NCBI GenBank assembly: GCA_003260075.1
Contig: QLIY01000111.1
Coordinates: 124,001 to 188,000 of the forward strand
Reading direction: 5' to 3'
DNA length: 64,000 bases
Origin: Phallusia mammillata
Lineage: Eukaryota > Chordata > Ascidiacea > Phlebobranchia > Ascidiidae
Made by a program: the position numbers and the translations under genes. Positions 1 to 9,562 of the stretch are shown here, piece after piece; within the stretch, counting starts at the first letter, position 1, and each line of letters starts with the position of its first letter. The notes below the pieces were generated by a model. It had not been told where the DNA came from and did not search any database. It was given only the letters and a program-made list of their open reading frames with translations.

Positions 1-134
1 CGAAGTGTTAGTTGTTGGTTTAAGCAGCATTTGGGGGGGGGGGTCCTTTGCACGCAGTCGTGATTTTTCAGCGTAACATGACGACGTTTCTAGTCGGATG
101 TAGAGACTGTTTGATTACAATTTGTGACCATCTG

Positions 135-419
135 CAGACGTGGTTTCAGTTTAACAGCAGTATTGCAGGTTAAGACGGGTTTGTGTGTGTTTTTTCTTTA
201 CAAAGGCTGAACGTTGAGATAAGAATGTTAGTGTCTGTCTTTGTACGAGCATAATGCTGCCATGCAAAAGGGGGGGGGGCCGACAGACGTGCTTTCAGTT
301 TAACAGAAGTATTGCAGGTTAAGACGGGTTTGTGTGTGTTTTTGTCTGTACAAAGGCTGAACGTTAAGATGAGAATGTTAGTGTCTGTCTTTGTACGAGC
401 ATAATGCTGCCATGCAAAA
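135..419. repeat. Direct duplication across a 10-G join
   Basis: Bases 135-269 and 284-419 are near-identical copies with a few substitutions and a small indel, separated by G 270-279. The differences look allelic, so I read this as two haplotype ends joined in tandem rather than a biological duplication. Confidence 0.8.
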
Positions 420-1381
420 TGTTGTACCAAATAGTAATCTGGTGAATTCATTTTCTTGAGTTAAATAGAAAGTCGTGTTAAAGCTGATAGTGTTTGATTT
501 AAGGTTTTTGTGACAAACTCAGCCTCCCTTATGCTTGATGTCTTCTAAACTGTTTTTTTGGGGGGCGAAGCGCTTGTACAGTCGAAGTGTTAGTTGTTGG
601 TTTAAGCAGCATTTGTGTCAGGAATGGTTCAGATTTTTTTGTCACGAACATTATACATTTTCTGATAGTTAGTAGTCGTGGTCACCTTTAGATTATAAGT
701 CTTAAGAAGTCAGGTTGCTTTAAATTTGTGGGATATTTCTTTAGGATGTCGTTGGTAAAATGTACATACAAAATCATAAACAATATGTATGATGTTCTTT
801 AAACTGTTACACTTCCGTTATACTTCATACTTACTGAGTTTTTAAGAAATGGTTTATTGATTGTAAGCTATCAATGTTGCTATAAACAGCCGCCGGTCGT
901 GCTGTAACAAATTTCCTTTTCCTTTTTAGCTTTGATAAATCGACAACTTTAAGAAGTTTATAACCATAAAATAAGTCGCATTGATCTGATTTCCAAACGT
1001 CAGGCTAAAATGCCCGAAGCAACGCAGATCAAAAGGTACAAAAATGCCACAAAAAAAGTTCGAGATTAGATAACGTTTCACTTCATGAAACCTGACCAAG
1101 GCTAATTTGCATTTTAATGCTAAACAGGCAAATGTCAGGATGTTGATCACCAAAATATAACCTGTTAATTATAACGGTGTTGTTTTCCCGTTTATGATAT
1201 TTATGTACACAGTGGCAAATTAAACGTATATATAACGTCTTTTAAGCATATTGATGAACGTTTCCTGCTGGTAACACCGACGCAATTTTAAATATAAATT
1301 GTTTTGAACTGTCGTTAATAAATTTAGCCCTATTGTTATGTGGATGACCGTTTTCATAGCTTTTTTTTCACAAGCCAGTTG

Positions 1382-1503
1382 CTGGACTTGATCTCATGTC
1401 AAACAGCCCTAAAACGCCTTGTTTAAGACCAATTGTGTTTGTTGTCTTGATCTCTCCTGAGGCTTCAATGTATAGACCTGTCAATCAAACTTTCGGGCCT
1501 AAT
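1382..1503 (+). repeat. Dispersed repeat, copy 1
   Basis: This stretch matches 22487-22611 with clear but imperfect similarity. Shared blocks include tgtcaaacagccctaaaacg near the start and caatcaaactttcgggccta near the end. Both copies lie a short way upstream of an exon (GEF exon 1 and ENO4 exon 10). No coding frame is shared, so it is probably an old non-autonomous mobile element. Confidence 0.6.
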
Positions 1504-1600
1504 CAACTTTGTTCCAAACAATTAATAAGCAAACAATTGCCTTATCCCTCATTGGTTTCAAGAGTCCAGTGGTTCTCAATCTTTATCACCATAACTTGTT

Positions 1601-1614
1601 TTTTTCGCAGAACC
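1601..1614 (+). promoter_or_regulatory. Splice acceptor 4 bases before the GEF start codon
   Basis: A pyrimidine run ending in cgcag sits at 1599-1610, and the ATG starts at 1615. It either closes a 5'-UTR intron or is a spliced-leader trans-splicing acceptor. No upstream exon can be recognised, and both explanations remain open. Confidence 0.5.
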
Positions 1615-4600
1615 ATGAGGAAGACAGTGAAGGGAGCGATGCAGATCAACGAAGCTGATCCCGGAGGAAGCGAGAAGGAGGGAGGAAGAGGTTATGCTCT
1701 CACTGGGGAGCAAAAGTTGAGGATGTATGTGCTCAAGGAGATACTCGAAACTGAAGAAGATTACGCCAAGTTACTCCAGTTTATCGTTGACGTAAGTGTT
1801 TGTTGGTGTAGCAGAAGCCCTGTTGTTGTGATCCAATACTGAAACTGTTGCCTTATTGTTAAAAGAGTTCTCTTTAGTTTGTCATTTATGGACATACAAG
1901 CTCTTTAAAAACACTGCGAGCAATATTAGATGTGCATGTTGTGTGGTCACTTACTAGTTTATGTCCAGCGGGGATTTTCATGTGTCCTGGAATACACACA
2001 AGCTCCCTGAGTATTGAAAGGGCCTCTGTGAGATGCAGCATAGAATTTGATGTGTCTGTACATTCACACATGAGCCCTGAGTGCTATATGGACCACTGTG
2101 AGCAACATTAGATGTACATGCTGTGGTCACAGGGGGGGGGGCGCATGCTATGTGGTCACTTACTAGTTTATGTCCAGCGGGGATTTTCATGTCTCCTGGA
2201 ATATACACAAGCTCCCTGAGTATTGAAAGGGCCTCTGTGAGCAACAATAGAAGTGTACTCTGTTTCCACACACAATTTTACATGTAGCATAGAATTTCAT
2301 GTGTCTGTACATACACACATGAGCCCTGAGTACTATATGGACCACTGTGAGCAACATTAGATGTACATGCTGTGGTCACACACCAGTTTATGTGCACCAT
2401 ATATTTTAATGTACCTGGGCATACACACAAGCTCCCTGAGTACACTGAGGGCCAATGCAAGCAACAGTATGTGCGCAAGCTGTGCCCACACATATAAGAT
2501 AAAGCATTCACTCTAATAATAGTTCCGTGGCCTTCAACAGGTTATTATTCCAAGTCTGCAACGACTTGCCAAAGATGAGAAGATTGCATGTGTCACCTCC
2601 CAAACTATCCCCGAAATGTTGTCCAACATCAGAGAGATCCACAGGTTGCACGTTCGATTCTCAGCCGCTCTGCGTGACGTCATGGAACCATACCCTTACT
2701 ATACTAACTGCATAGGCAACATTTTCCTCAAACACGTAAGTTTGAGTAAGCGTGTGCGTTTTTTTATGTGGACAAACTAGTAAACAGTTTGTTGATAAGT
2801 ATAAGTGAATATAACGTGTATTGCACCATTTTTTGATTAAAAGTGATTCCATATAGGCTCATAAACTTAATATTACGTAATAAGTACATCATTTGTTAAG
2901 ATATTAAAGTACAAATTAAACTGTTGCAACCTTTGGATCTGTTTGGAAACTAGTTTGGAGAAAAACATAACGAACACGGTTAATCGACATTGAAGCAGAA
3001 ATGAAGGACATAAGAGCTGTGTATAACTGAACTGGCAAATCTGACAAACAACTTATATTTTGCAGAGGGACGAATTCAAAGTTTATGGAGAGTTTTGCGC
3101 CAACTTCAAGACCGCGCAACGGATCAGTTACGAGCTTCAAGCCGACCCGACAGTCCTTGCACTGATACAGGGGGGGGGGGGATGTATAAGTGAACTGATA
3201 ATTTTGACAAACAACTTGTATTTTGCAGAGGGACGAGTTCAAAGTTTATGGAGAGTTTTGCGCCAACTTCAAAACCGCACAACGAATCAGTTACGAGCTT
3301 CAAGCCGACCCGACAGTCCTTGCACTGATACAGGTATGTACAGTTTTAGAAGTTATTTTCATTATTCTAAAGTCAAAATTTTCACATTAAACTATTGGCT
3401 TCACCGTGAGTTTACTTTACACGAATCGCTGAAGCTGCACAGAATGTTTCCAAACTTCCAACAAAAAAACATAATGTGTTATAGAACGGTTGGATTAATA
3501 TAGAAGTTTTTGTGGATTTGAGAACCATTGAAACACTAGACACGGATCTCTTCATAAGTATAATGAAGAATTTAACAGCCCCGTAAATAGACGTAAAGGC
3601 GACATGCTTTATATCACTGATGATGGCATGAGCATTTGCCGAAACGTCTGAACAATAAAGCATGTCGCTTTTGGGGGGGGGGCAGACCTTTGGATTTCAA
3701 ATGTACTGCCAAACGAGTCCAAATATTATATATTTTTCAGCAGATTAATGCGCCTGATGCTATTTTTCTGCTACCTGGCAATATGTGGCTAGAATCAAAT
3801 GCGAATTCTACTTGTAGTTAAGCAAATTTGGTATGATACAAAGTAAAATCACCTTGTGTTATACATTTTGGCAATTGTATTTGGCCCCACAGTAACAAAG
3901 GTTGCCCACCCCGGGGGGGGGGTAAACTTGATAACTGTTGAATATAAGCGATGGAGCTGGTATCATGTTCGTACTGGTACAAATACAACTATTAAACCAG
4001 AAGTCAATTATGGTGGTTTCCATGTTTTAAGCATTTGTAGTAGACGTATATGCTATAACATACAGGTTTGCAGCGGGAAAAAAGCAACAAATAACAACCA
4101 TAAAAATGCAACAAACAAATATATTTAATTTATTTTTTAGGGGGGGGGGGAGTAGACGTATATGCTAACATACAGGTTTGCAGCGGGAAAAAAGCAACAA
4201 ACAACAACCATAAAAATGCAACAAACAAATATATTTAATTTATTTTTTAGGATTGGAAAGACAGTGTAGCGAGCAAAACCCGTAAATTTCTCCACCTCGA
4301 AGGTTTCATCATTTCACCTGTTCAGCGTTTGTGCAAATACCCTCTACTTTTACGGGAACTGAAGAAATTTACGCCGGAAAGTCACAGCGATCATACCCCG
4401 GTCTCAAATGCCATGAAGGTAAATATATTAACTTAATGTTGTGTAGAGCTTTTTTAGAATTGTTTACTCTTACTCACGAATCGCCACCAAAATTTTATTT
4501 ACCTGTTTCATGACGATTTCACAAAGGTCATTCATTAGTATTCGTGAAATATCATTCTCATATTTCACGCGAAAATTTCCACAATGTAATGTTCGGGGGG

Positions 4601-7163
4601 GGGGTTCACGCCGAATTCGTAAAATATCATTCTCATATTTCACGCGAAAATTTCCACAATGTAATGTTCTTGCTTCACTGAAATTTCATAAAATTTCATT
4701 TACCGTTTTTACGCGAAAATTCCCAAAATGTCATTCACCCCTTTCACGTAAGTAAACGACAGTATTCTTAAACCTTGTTTCACCCTTTTAGTTTGTTCAT
4801 CATTCCAATCATTTTATTCACCCCGATGTGTTAAACATTTACCCGGTAAAGAAGAACTGGTGCAGAACACTGAGTAAAAGAGAAACGCCATTAGTTAATG
4901 TCAACGTCTGACAAATCCAAGTTCCCGTCGTGTTGTTCAAGAGCGTTAATCGATGAACTTTACACTAGCGTGGGTTTCCGCCTGAGTCAGCTCTGTGTTT
5001 TACGACGTAGCGCTTATCCTTTATTGCGTAATGACGTTGTGACGACATTTAATGCTAGTCTGCGTTTGACCTTTGGTGGCTGTTGTTTATTGATCCTGAA
5101 AATAGCTCTTTTACGTCACAAAGCCGATTATCCGATTTGATTGAAAGACTTAGATAAACATTGGAATGTAAAATTAAGGTTTTACCCAAGCATCCCCACA
5201 TGGCAAGGCACATCTATGTTCATCTTAGTTAAAATTTTATTGTTCTTTTGTTTCTAAACACAAAATGGCACTTTGCTGCAACCTAGTGTCGACATATAGT
5301 TAAACAAATAATGGCGTTTTTATATTTTGTTTTTTCGCATTTAAACCTTCCTAACTCGTGTTCACATGAAGGTTTTTTTATTTTGCGCTTAATAATGTGC
5401 TCTTTATCACGTCACAGATGATGGAAGAAGTAACAGCTTCTGTAAATGAAACCGAACGACGAGCAATTACTATGCAAGCAATTCGAGATGTCGATAATTT
5501 GTTCGATAACTGGGAAAAATCGGGGGTAAGTTTGTTAAAATCTCTCAGTGAAATGTTTCATGGCGCACAGATCAATTTTCTGCAAAATAACAGCTAAATT
5601 TTAATTTTGCAAATAATTAACTTAAGTGTGACGTATAGTAAGTACGTCATAATTTATCTGTGACGCATAGTAGTAAATTTATCTGTGACGCATAAGTTTT
5701 GTTGTGCATGTCATAATATACAAAAATTACAAAATAAAATACAAAATTAGGTAGTTTAAAAAAACTTTTTATTTTATCCGGGTCGCTACAGCATTTAACA
5801 AGGTATCGCCTTTTTCTACAGGTTCTCTCGAAGCAGGGTTTTATGACGAAACAAGGAGGATCTGTAAAAACCTGGAACATTCGCTGGTTCACATTGAGTG
5901 GATATGAAATGAAATATTATCACGAACCAACCGATCTTCGGCCACTAGGAACGCTCGATCTGACGTCATACAAAGCTTTAGAAGAAGACCCAAGTGCTCA
6001 AGTGGGAAGACCGTTTTCGTTCGGGTAAGCAAAATGATTTTTTATGAAGTAGTATGTTTTTATTATCAAGTTTATAGAGCTCTTCTGTCAGGGAAACAAA
6101 GAAATTTTTTTTTATCGTGCACTGTGCTGTTCATTCAGTGTTATTTACCCTGATGAGGGCGACCTGTAAATAAGACGTCGAAACGTCGGTGCATAAATAC
6201 ATTTGCCAGAAGAGCTCTATAAACTTAATATTATGCCTCGGAACAATAACTTACATACTGTATTTATTATCTTTGCACAGTACCTTTCTTGATTTGCATA
6301 ATGTGTTATTTCTGCAATATCAGCAAATAATTACGTGCATGACTTTTTAACGTTGCTTTTTACGACGGCAGTAAACTAGTGTTTGGCCTTCGTGTTGGTA
6401 TCTTTCGATCATAGTAAAGTTTTTCCGTTTCCAGAATCAAAATGCCGGACCGCACATATTACATGTACACAATAAGTGAGAAGGAAAAGAAAGAATGGCT
6501 GACGATCCTTAACTGGAAGTTTTCTTGTATTGACAGGTATAAAAGTATTATATGCATTGCGTCTTGACTTCTTCAGTAAATGTCTTGAAGACTGCCCTGT
6601 TTTCAAGACCCAGCAGTAGTGTGTACAGTTGCCACATTTAGTGAAAATATAGCAAAACACTTTCTACATATTAAATAGGGTATGTCGGTATAAGTTTCAA
6701 TTTTTAGAATAAATAACAAATGTAGGCTACCCACAACACATAAATTCATAACTGGGATCAGCCCTGAAGCATCAATGCAGACCAGCGATCATGGCACACT
6801 CATATATAAATCATAGTATGCCAGATCCGTTTAAGGCACGTTATGCAGAATCAAGCCGCACAAAAAACACACATACTATAACCTTATCAATTTTTTTCTC
6901 TTTTAAGGTCACGTAAACAAGCCCACCGACCATTGGAAACCGTAATATTTTCGTCCCTCTCATCCTTTCTACATCCGAAAGAGCGAATCGAACCTCAGGC
7001 ACAAAAAAATGACGCGATTCTGGCGTTGCCAGGCAACGAGTTGGAAAAGGATCATCCCTTGAGGAAAAGTCGAAGCAAATCTTTATTTAAATCGTTCAGA
7101 TCTCGAAGAAAACAACGCGCAAGTCAGTCTGTCTCCTCACACAGTCATAGCCAGGACGGCTGA
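1615..7163 (+). CDS. DH-PH Rho-family guanine nucleotide exchange factor, P-Rex-like DH domain
   Basis: Eight coding exons: 1615-1791, 2541-2735, 3229-3333, 4251-4418, 5418-5525, 5822-6024, 6435-6536 and 6908-7163. They join in frame with GT-AG borders to give 437 residues. Residues about 20-250 form a Dbl-homology domain: the N-terminal helix has ILETEEDYAKLLQF, and the CR3 helix FIISPVQRLCKYPLLL lies at about 178-193, closest to P-Rex in my recollection. Residues about 255-355 form a PH domain starting GFMTKQGGSVKTWNIRWF, a K...K-x-R-x-F basic pattern compatible with phosphoinositide binding. The tail is Arg/Ser/Lys-rich. DH-PH proteins load GTP onto Rho, Rac or Cdc42 at membranes. P-Rex proteins are far longer, with DEP and PDZ domains absent here, so this is a short relative rather than a P-Rex orthologue. 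Exon 3 is also present as an extra copy at 3066-3170 beside a G-run; I treat that copy as an assembly artefact. Confidence 0.85.
1885..2500. repeat. Degenerate minisatellite in GEF intron 1
   Basis: Units of roughly 100 bp recur, built from elements such as acacaagctccctgagta, gagcaacattagatgtacat and ctgtggtcac. One pair of copies, 1934-2032 and 2143-2241, is separated by a 10-G join (2132-2141), so part of the array is an assembly duplication. The diverged units further on look like a real tandem repeat. Confidence 0.7.
3019..3333 (+). repeat. Duplicated GEF exon 3 across a G-run
   Basis: Bases 3019-3170 and 3183-3333 each carry an intron end, the acceptor and the full 105-base exon. They encode the same 35 residues with silent changes. 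The first copy runs straight into G 3170-3181 and has no splice donor; the second has a normal gtatgt donor. Silent differences and a fixed-length G spacer point to two alleles joined in series. Confidence 0.8.
3599..3668 (+). repeat. Short hairpin element with CTGATGA...GAAAC core
   Basis: Perfect 14-base arms (3599-3612 and 3655-3668) enclose CTGATGA, a GGCA/TGCC mini-hairpin and GAAACGTC. The layout resembles the conserved parts of a hammerhead ribozyme and of the short repeat at 6068-6226. Catalysis is not shown. Confidence 0.5.
4039..4250. repeat. Duplicated intron end across an 11-G join
   Basis: The 3' end of GEF intron 3 appears twice, at 4039-4139 and 4151-4250, separated by G 4140-4150. 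Only the second copy is followed by exon 4. A similar 55-base duplication lies in the next intron (4540-4594 and 4615-4669, G 4595-4604). Confidence 0.75.
6068..6226. mobile_element. MITE-like element with 20-bp terminal inverted repeats
   Basis: Arms 6068-6087 and 6207-6226 are perfect inverted copies of aagtttatagagctcttctg. The inside has ccctgatgagggcgacctg and gtcgaaacgtcggtg. It lies in GEF intron 6 and has no coding capacity. I could not define a clear target-site duplication. Confidence 0.7.
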
Positions 7164-7168
7164 ATAAA
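7163..7168 (+). terminator. Polyadenylation signal at the GEF stop
   Basis: AATAAA begins on the last base of the TGA stop, giving a very short 3' UTR if used. A further candidate lies near 7732. Confidence 0.4.
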
Positions 7169-8606
7169 ATATGTACACTGTTTTGCTAATATTGTTTCTA
7201 CAACGTCCTTTACCAGACAATATTATTGTCTTCAGATTAGAGATCTCAAAAAGATTTAAAACCTTTTCGGACAAAAAATTAAAATAAATCTCGAGTGCAA
7301 TGTAATTTGGCTGTGAGAAAAACGACTGCCATGTCGTGCAATGCATTTGTGCACAGAGCGACAAGAAAAGGTTTCAAACGGGGAAAAATCGTCGCCTATA
7401 ATATCAACATCACATTTTTATGCTATTTCTACCACTGTGATCATTGCCGTTCATGAGACTATTTTCTGTCTTAACGTCGGGTACTGACTTGTTCCATGGT
7501 ATGTTTCTTATACTTTCACAACATCTGTCATAAGTCTAGCTGGACAAATAGAACGGTATTCAGCTATCTAAATACTATGTGACCCTGTTTATTTAATTTT
7601 TATCATGTACAAAACTGTTTTGTACCGTAAACACATTTCCTTTTTTGCTTCTTTTACTCATTTTAGCTTATAAATGTTCCATTTTTTGTGATTTTTTTAC
7701 TGTTGTTTGAGACTTTTGCTGATTTTTTTATTGAAATAAACCAGAGTTTCTCTAACAATTGCTGGAATATTTTCTTAATAGCATATAGGGATGTTCAAAG
7801 CAGACTATCGAATCCTTATGATTCGAATACTAATGTGCCGTTTTCATCGGGTAGTTGAAACCGACATGAATTTGGCTCTCGGTCGATTGAAAACGCATGC
7901 ATGATGTTTACGCTTACAATCGTTCCTTAAAGCAAGTTGAGTCGTTCAGGCGCCATGGACTATGGTCTTTCGTTCGTTGAGGGCGCTAACACCGTTAACG
8001 ACGGCGGTTAGCATTTTGATTAGACTCGAAAAGCCTAACGATTAGCACGTGACGATCATTTGTCATGCGCATGCCCATGCTTTAACCGGTAGACCGTGGG
8101 TAGTCTTTTTTCAAAACACTTGTATATTATGTCAATTTTAATACAGTTATGAAAGTGAACTTTCCAAGGTAAAATATGCCAATCCTTTCTCAGTGTTTTG
8201 AAAGTTTCTTTTTTGTATTGTAAATGAAAAATACGATTTTAAATGTTCTAAACTGGTTTGATTTTATTGTTGTCAAGATCAAGTATAATACAGTCAATAA
8301 TATAAAAATTTAGATATTCCAGATTCGAAACGATTATTCTAGAATACCCAGTTCTGTATTCTACTTTTAACATCCCTATGCATAAAACAGTGTTTTATTT
8401 GGCTGAGTTTATTTTTATTTTTCGTTGCTACAACTTACACATTGCCTGTATGCAACACATTGGGCAGCAGGTAGGGGGGGGGGTTCGATGCTACAACTTA
8501 CACATTGCCTGTATGCAACACATTGGGCAGCAGGTAGCAGGTTTTCTCAAAAATCCTTTGGTGGATTTGGCTGCATTTTAAGCCTAACCAGATGGCAATT
8601 CCCTTT
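7169..8606. other. Region between the tail ends of the GEF and SF3A2 genes
   Basis: The two genes converge here. The stretch contains a transposon-like element (7786-8378), a 10-G join with duplicated flanks (8426-8473 and 8489-8536), and TTTATT candidates at 8408-8419 that would serve as poly(A) signals for minus-strand SF3A2. No coding exon was seen. Confidence 0.6.
7786..8378. mobile_element. Non-autonomous DNA transposon (MITE)
   Basis: The ends are TAGGGATGTT at 7786 and its exact inverse AACATCCCTA ending at 8378. Flanking sequence shares gcata on both sides, offset by one base, so the target duplication is imperfect or short. The interior of about 570 bp has no open frame. The termini resemble hAT-type non-autonomous elements. 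Confidence 0.6.
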
Positions 8607-9465
8607 TCAGTTTTCGGGATCGTCCATATCCGGGGGAGGACCCATGGGTGGAGGGGGTGGGGCACCACGTGGAGGGCCATGATCCATAAACTCATCTTGA
8701 CCCCCTCCTCCCATCATTGGGGGGCCTCCAGGTGGGGGTCCCATTGGTGGTGGGGCCATAGGGGGTGGGGGACCTCGGTAGTTGTTGAAAGATGGAGGAC
8801 CTCCTGGTGGTGGTTGGAATGGGGGCATGTCGTTGAACATCCCAGGAGGAGCAACATTGTCGAAGTCGTCCATGTTGTTCATAGGAGGAAGAGTTCCAGG
8901 TGGAAGAGGTACTGTGTCCTCTTCTTCTTGTGGAGGTTGGGGATTCTGCTGCTCCTCAGGCATGATTGTCATCGGTGGAGGACGAAGTTCCATCTTGTAG
9001 TGAAATTGCAAGAAAAACTGCAGTGGGAGATCAAGAAATACATGTTTAACACAAAACCCTTCCTTACTTTTAGATATTGTTTAATGTTTACCCATGTTTT
9101 TTTTTAATAATTGCTAAATTGTGATCCTGCAAAACTCAGTTGGTAGAGTGCAAGTCCTGGAAAGACTCCTGTCATGAGTTCAAGTCCCACCACAGGCTAT
9201 ATTTTTTTAGCCTACACCTTGTCATATGGTGAATGCTTGGTGACAGGCTAAATTTTTTGAACTTACTTGCTTTGTGTCCCTGTTCCAGTATGTCCAAAAT
9301 TTTCCCTCACCTTTGTCAATCTCCCTACTTGGCACCTGAAAAAACAAACTTGTAATTTTCAACCAATCAATTTTGTGCTTTAAAAATTATGGCAGGCTTT
9401 TATCCAAACCATGATCTGAACCTTTTAGGTCTACGTTTCTCAACCCAAACCCAACACATATATAT

Positions 9466-9562
<97 letters not shown>

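Larger units (their letters stand above)
1..1614. other. Upstream region of the exchange-factor gene, no secure coding sequence
   Basis: No convincing exon was seen. The stretch holds two G-run joins (33-43 and 270-279). Bases 1-33 recur exactly at 583-615. A dispersed repeat lies at about 1382-1503 and recurs at 22487-22611. A 5' untranslated exon or promoter may be here but I cannot place it. Confidence 0.5.

Noticed and set aside
1978-2511. Overlapping 60-97 codon minus-strand frames
   Set aside because: They are produced by the intron 1 tandem repeat and share its periodicity, with no family resemblance.
8592-9107. 171-codon plus-strand frame and other frames opposite the SF3A2 last exon
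   Set aside because: Shadow of the proline-rich minus-strand exon, which has clear family identity and splice sites.
9123-9200. Functional tRNA gene
   Set aside because: A and B boxes are present but the arms do not pair into a cloverleaf, and the sequence continues into a dispersed SINE tail.
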